The notes: generated by a model not told the origin, from the letters alone. DNA of 64,000 bases from Candidatus Bathyarchaeota archaeon (GCA_026014725.1 JAOZHV010000029.1:102711-166710); one strand, 5' to 3'; numbered from the stretch's first letter, positions 24,692 through 34,471 are shown. Translations and numbers: made by a program.

Positions 24692-27142
24692 CTATTTGCG
24701 CTTTAGCATGTTCTCCAAAATCGGCTTTAGCTTCGCGTTTTCAGCTTGAATTTTCTCTTTGCCCAACGCTTTTCTCTGGTCATCGATTTCTTTTATGACT
24801 TCAGCGTAGTGTATGCCTTCAGCAGCAGAAACGTACTCCACACGGAACCGCTCAGGGCTCATGCCCAGCTTAATGAGCATGTTCTTTAATGCATCAGTTC
24901 GCGCTTTCATCTTATAGTTACCGCTAATGTAGTGACAGTCGTATGGCAAGTGACACGCACCAACAAGCACCATACCAGCGCCAAGCCGAAGAGCCTCAAG
25001 CACAAATTCCCTTGCAACCCTTCCACTGCACATGACACGAATAGCACGCACGCTCGCCGGATAATCGAAGCGGCTTATTCCAGCCAAATCTGCACCAGCA
25101 TAACTACACCAGTTACAAAGAATAGCTAAGATTTTATCTTCAGGCTTATCCTCAAGTGCAGCACGAACCTGAGCTAGTATCTGCGCATCAGTGAAGTGCA
25201 TCTGAGTAATCGCATGTTGCGGGCACTCAGCAACGCATGTTCCGCAACCGTGGCAGCTAGCAGTGATAATGGTGGCAGGTTTGCCTTTCTCATGCCTGAT
25301 TGCACCGTAAGGACACTTGTCAACACACAATCCACAGCTCTTGCATTTCTCAGGATCAACAACAGATATAATCGGCTCAATCTTCCACGTAGGCTTGCTA
25401 ATGACCGTTGCAGCTCTTGACGCGGCACCACTACCCTGAGAAACGCTGAACGGAATGTCTTTCAGACCAGCACATGCGCCAGCATAGAATACTCCGTCAG
25501 TTGGAGCATCCATGGGCTTGAGTTTGGGATGCGCCTCCATAAAGAAGCCGTCGGAACCACGCGACAAATTAAGTATCCGCGCAATCTCATCTGACCCCTT
25601 TTTGGGTATGGCAGCGGTTGCCAATACAACCATGTCTGCTTCGACTTCTATGGGCGCACCAAGAATAGAATCCTCAGAGTGAACCGTTAAATTATGCGTA
25701 ACTGGGTCTTCATCAATGCGGCTGACTCTGCCACGGATAAAGTTCACGCCACGCTCGCGAGCACGGTCATAGAATTCCTCGTATCCTTTGCCGGGACTGC
25801 GTATGTCCATGTAGAAAACGTAGACTTCCACGTCTTCCTTGTACTTCTCCTTGATTTGCACTACGTGCTTTAGCGTGTACATGCAACAGAAGTTGCTACA
25901 GTAAGGATACTTGTTTTTGTCTCTGCTGCCGACGCATTGAATGAATGCTATCCTGTGAGGTTTTTGTCCGTCTGATTGGCGTATGACTTTGCCGCCTGTT
26001 GGACCAGCCGCGAGAATGAGCCGCTCAAACTCCATGCTGGTGATGACGTTTGGATATTTGCCGTAGCCTAAAAGTGGCATGTCATAAGGCTCGTAAACGT
26101 CAAAGCCTGTTGAAACGATGATTGCGCCAACTTCTATGTCAACTTCTTCAGGCTTCTGGTTGAAGTCGATAGCTTGGCGTTCACCGCAAACTTCAGTGCA
26201 TTTGAAGCATTCGATGCAGTAGTCCTTGTTAATGGCGTAGATCAACGGCACCGTCTGGTCGAACGGAACCGAAATTGCTTTGCGAGTGCCAAGGTTCATG
26301 TCCCACTCGTTCGGGTACTCGATTGGGCAAGCGTCTTTGCATTCGCCGCAACCTGTGCATTTTTCTGGAATAACGTAGCGTGGGTTCTTGCGGATTTTCA
26401 CTTTAAAGTTGCCAATGTAACCATCAACCTTGACAAGGTCGCTATGGGCGAAGATTGTGATGTTTGGGTGGCGACCGCAATCCACCATCTTTGGCCCTTC
26501 AATGCAGATACTACAGTCAAGGGTTGGGAAGGTCTTGTCAAGTGCTGCCATGTGTCCGCCGATGCTTTGAGTGTTTTCAAGCATGTACACTTTGAAGCCC
26601 TGTTCCGCAAGGTCTAAAGCAGCGTTCATGCCTGCAATGCCACCGCCGATTATGAGAGCTTTGTTCGTAACTGGGACTTCGATGGTTTGCAACGGCTGCA
26701 TTAAGCGTACCTTTGCAACTGCCATACGCACGGTGTCTTTGGCGCGTTCAGTTGCTCCAGCGGGGTCGCTTTGGTGGCACCATGACGAGAATTCTCGGAT
26801 GTTTGCCATTTCAAAGAGGAAACTGTTTAAGCCTGCTTCGGCGACTGTGCGCCTGAAAGTTGGTTCGTGCATGCGTGGCGAGCATGCTGCTACGACAACG
26901 CGGTTAAGTTTGTTTTCGCGGATTGCTTTGCGAATTTCTTCTTGTCCTGGGTCTGCGCAGGTGTAGCGATTTTCTTTAACGAAAACTACGTCAGGTATGG
27001 TTTTCGCGTATTCAGCTACTGCGTGAACGTCTACTGTGCCTGCGATGTTTAACCCGCAGTGGCAGACGAAAACGCCAACTCGGAGTTCTTCAGGTTTCTG
27101 TGTTTCTGTTTGTTTGGGTGGTGGTGTTTGTGGGGCGCTCAT
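24692..27142 (-). CDS. hdrA: HdrA-type iron-sulfur flavoprotein fused to an MvhD-like domain
   Basis: 816 residues. N-terminal Cys-rich HdrA part (VCHCGLNIAG, CSPRMHEPTFRRT), then the FAD Rossmann motif LIIGGGIAGMNAAL near 165-180, ferredoxin-like clusters (CTGCGECKDACP, CIECFKCTEVC), two C-terminal 4Fe-4S motifs (CKSCGLCVDKCP and CHGCGTCVAECP) and a final domain LAILCNWCSYAGADLAG...CSGRVAREFVLEAL as in MvhD/FrhD. Such proteins carry out flavin-based electron bifurcation or relay between ferredoxin and other partners. HdrB/C are not in the window. Its start overlaps the polyferredoxin stop by four bases. Confidence 0.9.
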   Translation of the reverse strand: MSAPQTPPPKQTETQKPEELRVGVFVCHCGLNIAGTVDVHAVAEYAKTIPDVVFVKENRYTCADPGQEEIRKAIRENKLNRVVVAACSPRMHEPTFRRTVAEAGLNSFLFEMANIREFSSWCHQSDPAGATERAKDTVRMAVAKVRLMQPLQTIEVPVTNKALIIGGGIAGMNAALDLAEQGFKVYMLENTQSIGGHMAALDKTFPTLDCSICIEGPKMVDCGRHPNITIFAHSDLVKVDGYIGNFKVKIRKNPRYVIPEKCTGCGECKDACPIEYPNEWDMNLGTRKAISVPFDQTVPLIYAINKDYCIECFKCTEVCGERQAIDFNQKPEEVDIEVGAIIVSTGFDVYEPYDMPLLGYGKYPNVITSMEFERLILAAGPTGGKVIRQSDGQKPHRIAFIQCVGSRDKNKYPYCSNFCCMYTLKHVVQIKEKYKEDVEVYVFYMDIRSPGKGYEEFYDRARERGVNFIRGRVSRIDEDPVTHNLTVHSEDSILGAPIEVEADMVVLATAAIPKKGSDEIARILNLSRGSDGFFMEAHPKLKPMDAPTDGVFYAGACAGLKDIPFSVSQGSGAASRAATVISKPTWKIEPIISVVDPEKCKSCGLCVDKCPYGAIRHEKGKPATIITASCHGCGTCVAECPQHAITQMHFTDAQILAQVRAALEDKPEDKILAILCNWCSYAGADLAGISRFDYPASVRAIRVMCSGRVAREFVLEALRLGAGMVLVGACHLPYDCHYISGNYKMKARTDALKNMLIKLGMSPERFRVEYVSAAEGIHYAEVIKEIDDQRKALGKEKIQAENAKLKPILENMLKRK

Positions 27143-28074
27143 TTAACGTTCTCCTCTAAAACGAATCTTTTGCTCACTACTTTACGCCTGTTTTCACCAG
27201 CAACGGTTCTTAATTCTTTGGCAGCGTCTGCTGGTGATGTAAGTCTTTCTAGGGTTTTGTTCCATGTTCCTGAATGAATGGGCGTGTGAAGTATTTTGGT
27301 GCGCTTAACAGTTAACGCTTCATCTACGGGGCAAACGTTCTTGCATGCACCGCAATAAGTGCAGAATACCTCGTTAACGTGCACCTTTTTGTCCTCGCCA
27401 AGCACAAGTGCTCCTTCGATTGGGCAGACATCAAGGCAATCAGTGCATCCGTCTGGGCATTTTTCTTGGTTTATGCTGATTGTTCCTTCGATGGCTTTTT
27501 TGACTTTTATCGCGTCTGGAGAACATTTGAATTCGCATACTCTGCATGTGGGGCAGTGTTCTTTATCAATGTCAACGTTTATTTGAACACGTTTCTTCAT
27601 GGTTGGCGAGAGGGCTTCTACGTTCTCCACTGGTTTGCCATCGAAGCCGATTCTTGAAATTTTAATAAGCGAGAGCGGGCATGCGTTTTCGCATTCTACG
27701 CATTCCTTTTGGCATTTACTTGTGTCCACTTGTATGTCACGTATTAATTGTGGATAACTATCTTTTGCCAAGATTGAAAGGTCGTGCACACCGTTTAGGG
27801 TAACTTTTATTGCGCCATACGGGCATGTGACATCGCAAATCCCGCAAAAATTGCATTTTGATAGGTCAATGTCTACTTTGGCTTTTTTTGCTTTTTCTCC
27901 TTGAGTTTTCGGTTGCTTCTCTGTTTTTATCGCTTCTTTGGGACATGCAAGTGTGCATATTTGGCAACCGACACAGCGATTTTTATCAAGGGTTAACTTG
28001 TAATTCTTAACGTGCAGAATCCACTCTAACGTTAAGGTATCTGCCGCATCCTTCTTTACAGTTTTTAACGGCAT
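27139..28074 (-). CDS. Polyferredoxin with six 4Fe-4S motifs
   Basis: 311 residues with six ferredoxin motifs in order: CVGCQICTLACP, CNFCGICDVTCP, CQKECVECENACP, CPTCRVCEFKC, CPDGCTDCLDVCP and CTYCGACKNVCP. It looks like a partner that feeds electrons to the downstream HdrA. The two genes overlap (ATGA), so they are co-translated. Two of the motifs have an extra residue between the first two Cys, which is seen in other polyferredoxins. No membrane segment. Confidence 0.85.
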   Translation of the reverse strand: MPLKTVKKDAADTLTLEWILHVKNYKLTLDKNRCVGCQICTLACPKEAIKTEKQPKTQGEKAKKAKVDIDLSKCNFCGICDVTCPYGAIKVTLNGVHDLSILAKDSYPQLIRDIQVDTSKCQKECVECENACPLSLIKISRIGFDGKPVENVEALSPTMKKRVQINVDIDKEHCPTCRVCEFKCSPDAIKVKKAIEGTISINQEKCPDGCTDCLDVCPIEGALVLGEDKKVHVNEVFCTYCGACKNVCPVDEALTVKRTKILHTPIHSGTWNKTLERLTSPADAAKELRTVAGENRRKVVSKRFVLEENVK

Positions 28075-28269
28075 TTATTTTCCACCAAGAGGTTTTCATA
28101 TGCGCGGTACAAACTCGTCCAACGCCTGATAGATTGTTAGACTGTTTCAATGCAGTACTTTCGATATAAATATTGCTTGGAAAAACATGTGACTTCCACG
28201 GAACAATACTGATAAAAAAATAAGCACAAAGAATAGGTTACTGAGAAAAAAATCATACGTTAGGAACGT

Positions 28270-30321
28270 TCAGGTTACTTTTTGGCTTATCGTTCCTTTT
28301 GTGTAAGGGAGAAACTCTCGAATCTGCTCAATGGATGTTTTGCCGGCTATTTCCCGCTGCTCTTTAGGAAGCTTCAGCATGAGGGAACGCAAAATCTGGG
28401 TTAGCAACTCCTTACCCGTATAATCGCCTGGAACAATGACAACGTAAGCTTTGGTTTTGGCCTTCACCGCATCCACTGCACCACCCACAAAACTTGTCTC
28501 CTCGTCGACGATTATGCCTATTGCAACTTTGAGCGGTGTATTTCGCATCCAGTTGCGTTTGCCTACAACAAAGAAGGCGCCATGCGGAACTGACTCGCCA
28601 GAAGGACCACTTTTGCTCAGCTGGTCAACTCTAACCCAGTAAACATCAGCGGAACCAGCATTTTCACGCCAAGCACGCGAAAACGAAGCGGCAAATTCAC
28701 CCGCCTCACGAAGCGTCTGCTCACTAACCTCTTTGCCCTCCGATTTAACCACTACGAATGGTGCACCTGTGATTTCAGCGTGAAAAACCACATCATCCAT
28801 CGTCGTATACTTTTTGATGAGCACTTCGTTGCTGACCACATCTTTGCCTGCAACAACCAAGAACCCATCTGAGGAAATGAACCATCGGAACTTCTCGTAC
28901 CACTCTTTGCTCTGCACTTTACGCTTAGAGAGCGCTTCAATGATTTCTGCTGGTTTTAGACTCTTGAGTTCTTCTGCTTCACGCAGTTCTTGCTCGATTT
29001 TAGCCAGTTTACGCTTAGTGTCTTCTAAAGCCGCCGATGCTCCAGCAGCTTTCAATTTAGCCCTCTTTCCCCGCTCATAATACTCGGAAGCATTCTCAAA
29101 AAGTGTCCTGCGCAAGTTAAGACTAAAACGCAAGTTATCCACGCAAAGGTTCAAAGCAAGGTTTTTGCCGTCAAACGATTCAATATAGACTTGAGGAATT
29201 TGCCCAGCCTTTTTAGCCGCCATTGCTTCGGCAATGAGAGTTTTCCAATCTTTTCCCTGCATGTTTTCGTTAAGAAGCTTGTCTCTGAAAGTCTGCAACT
29301 CGTTGAAGTGAGCATAAATGGCATCGCCAATGAGCTTGTCGCGGTCAGCTTTCTTCTTGTCCTCGCTTATCGATTTTTCCTGTTCCGCAACCATGCGCTT
29401 TAGGCGTTCTGCTTCTTGCTTTAGCTTGTCAACTTCAACACTGGCTCCAGCCTTCTCAGCCGCAGTAACCCGCAAATAAAACTCGTCGAGCGCCTCGCTG
29501 AAAGTGCCAAAAGTCTTAGTTTTACAGGCTTCATAACGTTTGAGCGATATGGGCACAACATCCAAATAGCTCTCATCTTCATCCAAAATAATCCTCGGCT
29601 CAAGTCTTCCGCCAAAAACAGTTGAGAGGATACCCTGAAGAGCCTCAAAAACCCGCTCAACTTCATCGCTCGTAACCGTGTTGCACGGTGTTGTTTTTTC
29701 CACGTTAGCCCTAAGCAAGACTTCTTCAGCATACAATCCACCGATGCCTAAGAACCGCGCTAAAGCCCTAACAACCTCAACTTCGCCTGTAACTTTCAAT
29801 GCTTCAGTCAACTCGGTCTGTGTCACTTTGCATGGGTTTTTGCTGCTTGAAGGCGGAAACACTAACGTCTCGTTGCGCAGTATGTTGCGGTCTCGCATGC
29901 GCTTGAAAATTAAAGCCTGAATTATTGTGCCCTGCTCATTTGTTAGTATGATGTTGCCGTCACCAAAAAGCTCCAAAACAAGCCTAAGTAAACCAGTTTT
30001 CGTCCTAAAACTAACCGTAACGATTCTTTCAAACTCCACCTGCTCAATGCCAGCTACCCATGCACCACGCAGGTACTTCCTCATAGCCATGCAGAACGCA
30101 GGCGGATTCAGTGGGCTTTCATCAGCGTAAACAGTTGTGTGGATTCTTCTGCCTGCCTCCATAACCAGCCGTATCGGCGGCGCATCGGCTTTGTGGAGCT
30201 TAAAGATCAGAGTTTTGTCGCCGAACTGGTAAATGTTGTTCACTCGCGAATCAGCTATTGCGGGTTTTAGTTCTTTGATTATTGCTGAGATGTCAAAGCT
30301 TGTGAACTCTTTTTTGCGCAC
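28270..30321 (-). CDS. rqcH: NFACT protein (archaeal RqcH/NEMF family)
   Basis: About 680 residues. The NFACT-N domain begins KKEFTSFDISAIIKELKPAIADSRVNNIYQ, followed by a long coiled coil (VEVDKLKQEAERLKRMVAEQE), and the C-terminal NFACT-R domain with KWYEKFRWFISSDGFLVVAGKDVVSN. In the family these proteins bind 60S/50S particles with peptidyl-tRNA in ribosome-associated quality control. GTG 30321 fits the family start, as AGGA lies about nine bases before it and upstream residues are not conserved-looking. A start at 30378 is possible. Confidence 0.85.
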   Translation of the reverse strand: MRKKEFTSFDISAIIKELKPAIADSRVNNIYQFGDKTLIFKLHKADAPPIRLVMEAGRRIHTTVYADESPLNPPAFCMAMRKYLRGAWVAGIEQVEFERIVTVSFRTKTGLLRLVLELFGDGNIILTNEQGTIIQALIFKRMRDRNILRNETLVFPPSSSKNPCKVTQTELTEALKVTGEVEVVRALARFLGIGGLYAEEVLLRANVEKTTPCNTVTSDEVERVFEALQGILSTVFGGRLEPRIILDEDESYLDVVPISLKRYEACKTKTFGTFSEALDEFYLRVTAAEKAGASVEVDKLKQEAERLKRMVAEQEKSISEDKKKADRDKLIGDAIYAHFNELQTFRDKLLNENMQGKDWKTLIAEAMAAKKAGQIPQVYIESFDGKNLALNLCVDNLRFSLNLRRTLFENASEYYERGKRAKLKAAGASAALEDTKRKLAKIEQELREAEELKSLKPAEIIEALSKRKVQSKEWYEKFRWFISSDGFLVVAGKDVVSNEVLIKKYTTMDDVVFHAEITGAPFVVVKSEGKEVSEQTLREAGEFAASFSRAWRENAGSADVYWVRVDQLSKSGPSGESVPHGAFFVVGKRNWMRNTPLKVAIGIIVDEETSFVGGAVDAVKAKTKAYVVIVPGDYTGKELLTQILRSLMLKLPKEQREIAGKTSIEQIREFLPYTKGTISQKVT

Positions 30322-30490
30322 GGCAAATCGTCCTGCTGTGAAACTATATTGTCGTTGACTATAAAATAACCATTTCACCTAAATCTTACATCTTAGTGTT
30401 TTGTGTTTGTTGGCGGCAGAAACGATTAATATTTAGGCATGTTTTTTAAGTAAGAACAATGTATAATCAGCAAAAGGATTTGAAATAGTC

Positions 30491-30802
30491 ATGACACCGA
30501 CAGTTCAGCTCTACTGGTTACGAGTCGTATTAGGCATAATTGCAGGCGCGTTAACTGCGGTTTTGGCTGCTTTTGGCATTATCGGCAATGAAGCAGGCAT
30601 TAGTGTGCTTTTCAACTGCATAAGTATTGCCTTAATCGTTTACTTCCTGTCTTACTATGTGCTCAAAGCAGCTTACAAAAACAAGATTGCAAAACAATCA
30701 AAAATCCTAAGCACAGGAATAGGCATGTACTTTTTCGCTTGGATAGCCTTCTTAGTGCTATTCTACACGATTATCAAGGTGACAACTGGAACTGCTGTTT
30801 GA
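30491..30802 (+). CDS. Small membrane protein, EMC6-like
   Basis: 103 residues with three hydrophobic helices (VVLGIIAGALTAVLAAFG, FNCISIALIVYFLSYYVL, GMYFFAWIAFLVLFYTI). Size and layout resemble the archaeal EMC6-like family, whose eukaryotic relative is a subunit of the membrane-protein insertase complex. The resemblance is by layout and is not proven. It is convergent with the next gene and has the RqcH gene divergent upstream. Confidence 0.45.
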   Translation: MTPTVQLYWLRVVLGIIAGALTAVLAAFGIIGNEAGISVLFNCISIALIVYFLSYYVLKAAYKNKIAKQSKILSTGIGMYFFAWIAFLVLFYTIIKVTTGTAV

Positions 30803-30810
30803 GTAACAGC

Positions 30811-31269
30811 CTACTGGTTTTTGTCTTCGGTTTTTTGCAGAAAATTCGCAATTGTTGCTTGACTCTTGTCGCTTCTTAGCGTCTCAATCTTTTCTCCAGA
30901 TGGCCTATCGTTTTGCGCGGCTGGGATGTCCATGCGTGTTATGATGCGCATGCAATCTGCCCAAGCGGAAAAGTATCCGCGGTCAAAATCGCCGTGCAAG
31001 CTACTTCGCATGTGTTCGAGGAATTCTTTTCGGTAAGTGTGCAGGGCTTCTTTGTCGGTGACGTCTAGTTTTGCGAAAAATGCGTAGCCGTCGGTGGCGC
31101 TGTTTTTTCGTGAGAGGTACATTCCGTATAATGCTCGGAAGTATCCTCGGTTCCACTCGGTTTTTTGCATTTTCTGTTTAATTCGTTCCAACTCGCGGAC
31201 TGCTTCGGTGAATTGTCTGTTGACTATGAGTTGGAAGTATCTTGTAACTAGCGCATGTGAGATTGGCAT
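30811..31269 (-). CDS. Unknown protein in the radA operon
   Basis: 152 residues, largely helical, with two similar segments (NRGYFRALYGMYLSR and DRGYFSAWADCMRI), so the fold might be a TPR-like alpha repeat. No family is recognised. It starts two bases after the RadA stop on the same strand and is almost certainly co-transcribed. A role in recombination or repair is inferred from that only. Confidence 0.6.
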   Translation of the reverse strand: MPISHALVTRYFQLIVNRQFTEAVRELERIKQKMQKTEWNRGYFRALYGMYLSRKNSATDGYAFFAKLDVTDKEALHTYRKEFLEHMRSSLHGDFDRGYFSAWADCMRIITRMDIPAAQNDRPSGEKIETLRSDKSQATIANFLQKTEDKNQ

Positions 31270-31271
31270 GT

Positions 31272-32327
31272 TTAGCGTCCACGTGATTTGGTTGCTTTCT
31301 CTTCTTCAGAGACATCTTCTATTCCGTTTTCGGTGACTTTAAGGATTTCCTCTCCTTCAGGCAAATATGGGCTTGAAACTAGCCTTGCGATGCGTATTGG
31401 CCCATGTGAAGCACGTCTCAGGTAAACGCGCGTGTGGCTGGTGTGGCCGACGATGTTTCCGCCGATTGGGTGGATGGCGTCTCCGAAGAATTGGTCGGGT
31501 TTTGCCATGACTTGGTTAGTTACAACTGCCACAGCGTTGAATGCTCTGGCTAACCCGATGAGTTTGTGCATATGCTTGTTCAGTTTTTGTTGTCTTGAGG
31601 CAAGCATTTCTCTGCCGATGTATTCGCTGCGGAAATGCGCTGTTAGTGAGTCGACGATGATTAGTTTGATGTTGTTTTGCTTGATTATTTCATCTGCATT
31701 TTCCAAAAGGAACATTTGGTGGTCTGAAGTGTAGGCTTCCGCGTAAATTATGTTTTTGACCACTTGTTGCGGGTCAAGCCCCAAGTGCTTAGCCATTTGC
31801 ACTATGCGTTCAAGCCTAAACGTGTTCTCTGTATCAATATAGAGTGCAGCGCCGAATAGTCCGCCTCTTTCAGGAGGCAACTGAACGTTAACGCACAACT
31901 GGTGGCAAATCTGGCTTTTTCCACTGCCGTATTCCCCGTAGAATTCGGTGATGGTTTGGGTTTCTAAGCCGCCGTCAAGGATTTTGTCGAGGGCTTTGCT
32001 GCTTGTGCTTAACCGCAAGACATTTTGGCGCATTTTGAAGAGTTCGTCTGCTCGGATGAAGGATATGCCGATTGAGGAGCGCGCAGCTTCGATGATTTGG
32101 AAGGCTTTTTTCTCGCTTACTCCGACTGGTTCCAGCTCTCGGGCTGTTGCCATGGCTAAGGATTCCACCGTGTGGTAGCCGAGGTCGCGGAGTTTTTGCG
32201 CTGTTGCTGGTCCAACTCCTGGCAGGTCTTCTATGAACTCGTATTTTTTTTGAGGCGCTGTTGTTGCTGCTTCTTCCTCTTTTTTCTTGTTGTTTTCTTG
32301 CGTTTGGTTCTCAGCGGCTTCAGACAT
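31272..32327 (-). CDS. radA: RadA recombinase
   Basis: 351 residues. N-terminal acidic/Lys-rich tail and a helix-hairpin-helix domain (EFIEDLPGVGPATAQKLRDLG), then the RecA core with Walker A YGEYGSGKS near residue 130, Walker B LIIVDSLTAHFR, and the QVMAKPD/ATPase core end. It forms filaments on single-stranded DNA for strand exchange. Length is typical. It heads an operon with the following unknown gene. Confidence 0.97.
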   Translation of the reverse strand: MSEAAENQTQENNKKKEEEAATTAPQKKYEFIEDLPGVGPATAQKLRDLGYHTVESLAMATARELEPVGVSEKKAFQIIEAARSSIGISFIRADELFKMRQNVLRLSTSSKALDKILDGGLETQTITEFYGEYGSGKSQICHQLCVNVQLPPERGGLFGAALYIDTENTFRLERIVQMAKHLGLDPQQVVKNIIYAEAYTSDHQMFLLENADEIIKQNNIKLIIVDSLTAHFRSEYIGREMLASRQQKLNKHMHKLIGLARAFNAVAVVTNQVMAKPDQFFGDAIHPIGGNIVGHTSHTRVYLRRASHGPIRIARLVSSPYLPEGEEILKVTENGIEDVSEEEKATKSRGR

Positions 32328-32454
32328 TGTTTTTTCACGCTTTCAGGATGATGTAATGGTTTGGGCTATTTAAAACACGCGAAAACTAGTGTTTTTGGTG
32401 CAGTGGAGGGGTAAGTTAAAGTGAAAATCATGTTAGAGAAAGTTTTGAAAGCCG

Positions 32455-32964
32455 TTAGTTTTGTTCAATCTTCTTGGCTAATTCAGCGATTTGCATCCTA
32501 AACCGTTCCCTCATCTTTGTAAACCGCATGGCAGCCGACGGATGAATAACCTCAACGTATTCTATGCCGTCCACTCTGGGGGTTTCTTTGGCGGAAGCGC
32601 CTAAGAGCACGATGATTTTTGGCTTAATCATTCGGATTTGCGTCATCAAGTAGGGTAGGCATGCGGCGACTTCGTCGGGGTAGGGTTTGCGGTTATTTGG
32701 GGAAGTGTGTTTAACGATGTTAGTTATGAACACGTCTTCGCGTTTTATGCCGTATTCGGCAAGGGTTTTGGTTAGGTATTTGCCTGCTCTGCCCACAAAA
32801 GGTCTGCCGCATTCGTCTTCTTCAGCGCCTGGGTTCTGCCCAACTATCATAACTGTGGCGTTTGGTGGTCCTTCCCCTGGCACAGCGTGTTTTGCGCCTT
32901 GCCAGAGGCGGCATTTTCTGCAAGCGTAGATTTGATAGTTTAGCTCTTCCATCGCCATGCGCAC
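32455..32964 (-). CDS. Family-4-type uracil-DNA glycosylase, variant iron-sulfur ligand
   Basis: 169 residues. Pattern fits family 4: CRKCRLW near the start, VGQNPGAEEDECGRPFVGRAGKYL (the usual motif is GEAPG/GEGPG), and the HPSA motif near the end. Family members carry a 4Fe-4S cluster on four Cys. Three are visible (CxxC and VAACLPYL), but the fourth position, usually in VVKCRPP, is His in IVKHTSP. Uracil removal from DNA is the expected role. GTG 32964, with ATG at 32958 and 32952 as alternatives. Confidence 0.75.
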   Translation of the reverse strand: MRMAMEELNYQIYACRKCRLWQGAKHAVPGEGPPNATVMIVGQNPGAEEDECGRPFVGRAGKYLTKTLAEYGIKREDVFITNIVKHTSPNNRKPYPDEVAACLPYLMTQIRMIKPKIIVLLGASAKETPRVDGIEYVEVIHPSAAMRFTKMRERFRMQIAELAKKIEQN

Positions 32965-33087
32965 ACCTGTTTTGTTGTTGGGTATTGACAGTCACACAAG
33001 CTTAAAAAAACTCGCGCTGTATTTTTATCAAGTTCTTGTCCGCTAGAAAAACGCGTTTAGCGGCTAAAGTTTTAACGAGAAATTATT

Positions 33088-33390
33088 ATGGCTCGAACTG
33101 AATCTGTTTCAGAATCACTCCTCAGTAGTGTTATGCGTGTGCTTTTGAGGGTTTCTTTTGCTTTCGAACCCTTAGCGCCCGCTGCCATAACTGTTTTGAT
33201 GAATCAGCAGTTGCGCAGGTTCCGAGAGGCCGGAGCAATCGGAGACTACAAAACCAGAACTAGGCGCTTAGGGAAGTACCATTACCGCATCCTGCTTGAT
33301 TTGGATTTGACAGGCATGCAAGCCGTTCATCTTCTCGGTAACTTGTTTCCCAAGCAGTTAAGCAGGTACAGGAGGTGGTTCCATGACTGA
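33088..33390 (+). CDS. Unknown basic protein
   Basis: 100 residues, no recognised family. Helical with a basic second half (TRTRRLGKYHYRILLDLDL, SRYRRWFHD). It overlaps the next small gene by eight bases, with GGAGG just before that start, so the two are coupled. Their pairing might be a small complex. Nothing in the sequence shows a function. Confidence 0.45.
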   Translation: MARTESVSESLLSSVMRVLLRVSFAFEPLAPAAITVLMNQQLRRFREAGAIGDYKTRTRRLGKYHYRILLDLDLTGMQAVHLLGNLFPKQLSRYRRWFHD

Positions 33391-33538
33391 GATGGCAACA
33401 GAAAAGAAGGGACACATGAAAGTGACAATAGAGCTGGAAATTAACGAGGCGCTTATGGATGTGGTTAAGGAAACTATGGCTAAGGCTTCGTCAAGTATTC
33501 CAGAGATGATGAGGAGAGGTGGACAAGGCAAACAATAA
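33383..33538 (+). CDS. Small unknown protein coupled to the previous gene
   Basis: 51 residues (MTEMATEKKGHMKVTIELE and IPEMMRRGGQGK). ATG 33383 is preceded by GGAGGTGG at 33371-33378, and its start overlaps the previous stop. The product is acidic/Lys-rich and ends in a Gly-rich basic tail. Too short for the usual length cutoffs but with a clear ribosome site. Confidence 0.5.
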   Translation: MTEMATEKKGHMKVTIELEINEALMDVVKETMAKASSSIPEMMRRGGQGKQ

Positions 33539-33596
33539 TACTTCCTCAGCCTTTTCCTTTCTTGTTTCTATTTTAGGTTAAACTATCGAGGGATAA

Positions 33597-33911
33597 ATGT
33601 TGAAATTTTTAATAATTCAAAAAGTTAAGCGCGAAATTCCACTGGATAAGTGGGCAAAGACGCTTCCGCTGGAATTCAAGTACTTTGAACGCTTGGAAAA
33701 AGAGAAGACACTGGAAGTCTACTATCACCTGATTGGGCATCAGGGTAGCATGTGTATAGTCAACGTGGATTCGGATGAGCAGCTATCAAGAGTAATCGGT
33801 CAAGACCCGCTCTTTTTTGAGTGTGACCGCGAAATCTATCCGCTGACTACTCGGCAGACGCATGAGAAACAGATAAGAGAGCTACTGCAACCTAGCGATT
33901 TAGGTATGTAG
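33597..33911 (+). CDS. Muconolactone-isomerase-like small protein
   Basis: 104 residues starting MLKFLIIQKVKREIPLDKWAKTL. The pattern of beta strands with LEVYYHLIGHQGSMCIVNVDSDEQLSRVI and PLFFECDREIYPLT resembles muconolactone delta-isomerase or DUF3303-type proteins. It ends in TAG, two bases before the next gene, so it is co-transcribed with the methyltransferase. Function in this organism unknown. Confidence 0.55.
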   Translation: MLKFLIIQKVKREIPLDKWAKTLPLEFKYFERLEKEKTLEVYYHLIGHQGSMCIVNVDSDEQLSRVIGQDPLFFECDREIYPLTTRQTHEKQIRELLQPSDLGM

Positions 33912-33913
33912 TT

Positions 33914-34471
33914 ATGGCGTGTCACGGCGGATTCAGCCTCGATGAAGCAACAAGGCGTTCATGGTATAACCCAGAGGCGATACTGCAAGATTTGCGTTTG
34001 GGCATGACGGCTATGGATATTGGTTGCGGCGACGGCTTCTTCACGATTTTAGCGGCAAAGAAAGTAGGCGAGAAAGGGCATGTTTACGCCTTAGACGTTG
34101 ACCATTCAGCCATCGAAAAACTCCAAAGCAAAGCAAAAGCCGAAGGCTTAAACAACATCACCGCAACGGTGGGCAAGGCTGAAGGAACCGTTTTTTGCAA
34201 GCAATGCGCTGACTTCATACTCTACAGCATGAACCTCCACGACTTTGACGACGCCGCTAAAGTTTTGCAAAATGCTCGCCAAATGATAAAACCCGATGGC
34301 ATCGTGGTTGATTTAGACTGGAAAAAAATCGAACTGCCGCATGGACCACCCTTAGCTATAAAGTTTAGCGAAGAATACGTTGCTGAATTGATGCGCTCTG
34401 CAGGTTTCGCTGTGACTGAAAAACGTGATGTTGGGCGTTACCATTATGTAGTTGTGGCAAAACCAAGTTAG
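33914..34471 (+). CDS. SAM-dependent methyltransferase
   Basis: 185 residues, class I fold. Motif I is MDIGCGDGFFTILAAKKVG (AdoMet-binding GCGDG), and the remaining strands follow (GHVYALDVDHSAIEKL, ADFILYSMNLHDFDD, IVVDLDWKKIE). The substrate is unknown. It shares its operon with the previous small gene and its 3' end overlaps the convergent hydrolase gene by four bases. Confidence 0.8.
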   Translation: MACHGGFSLDEATRRSWYNPEAILQDLRLGMTAMDIGCGDGFFTILAAKKVGEKGHVYALDVDHSAIEKLQSKAKAEGLNNITATVGKAEGTVFCKQCADFILYSMNLHDFDDAAKVLQNARQMIKPDGIVVDLDWKKIELPHGPPLAIKFSEEYVAELMRSAGFAVTEKRDVGRYHYVVVAKPS

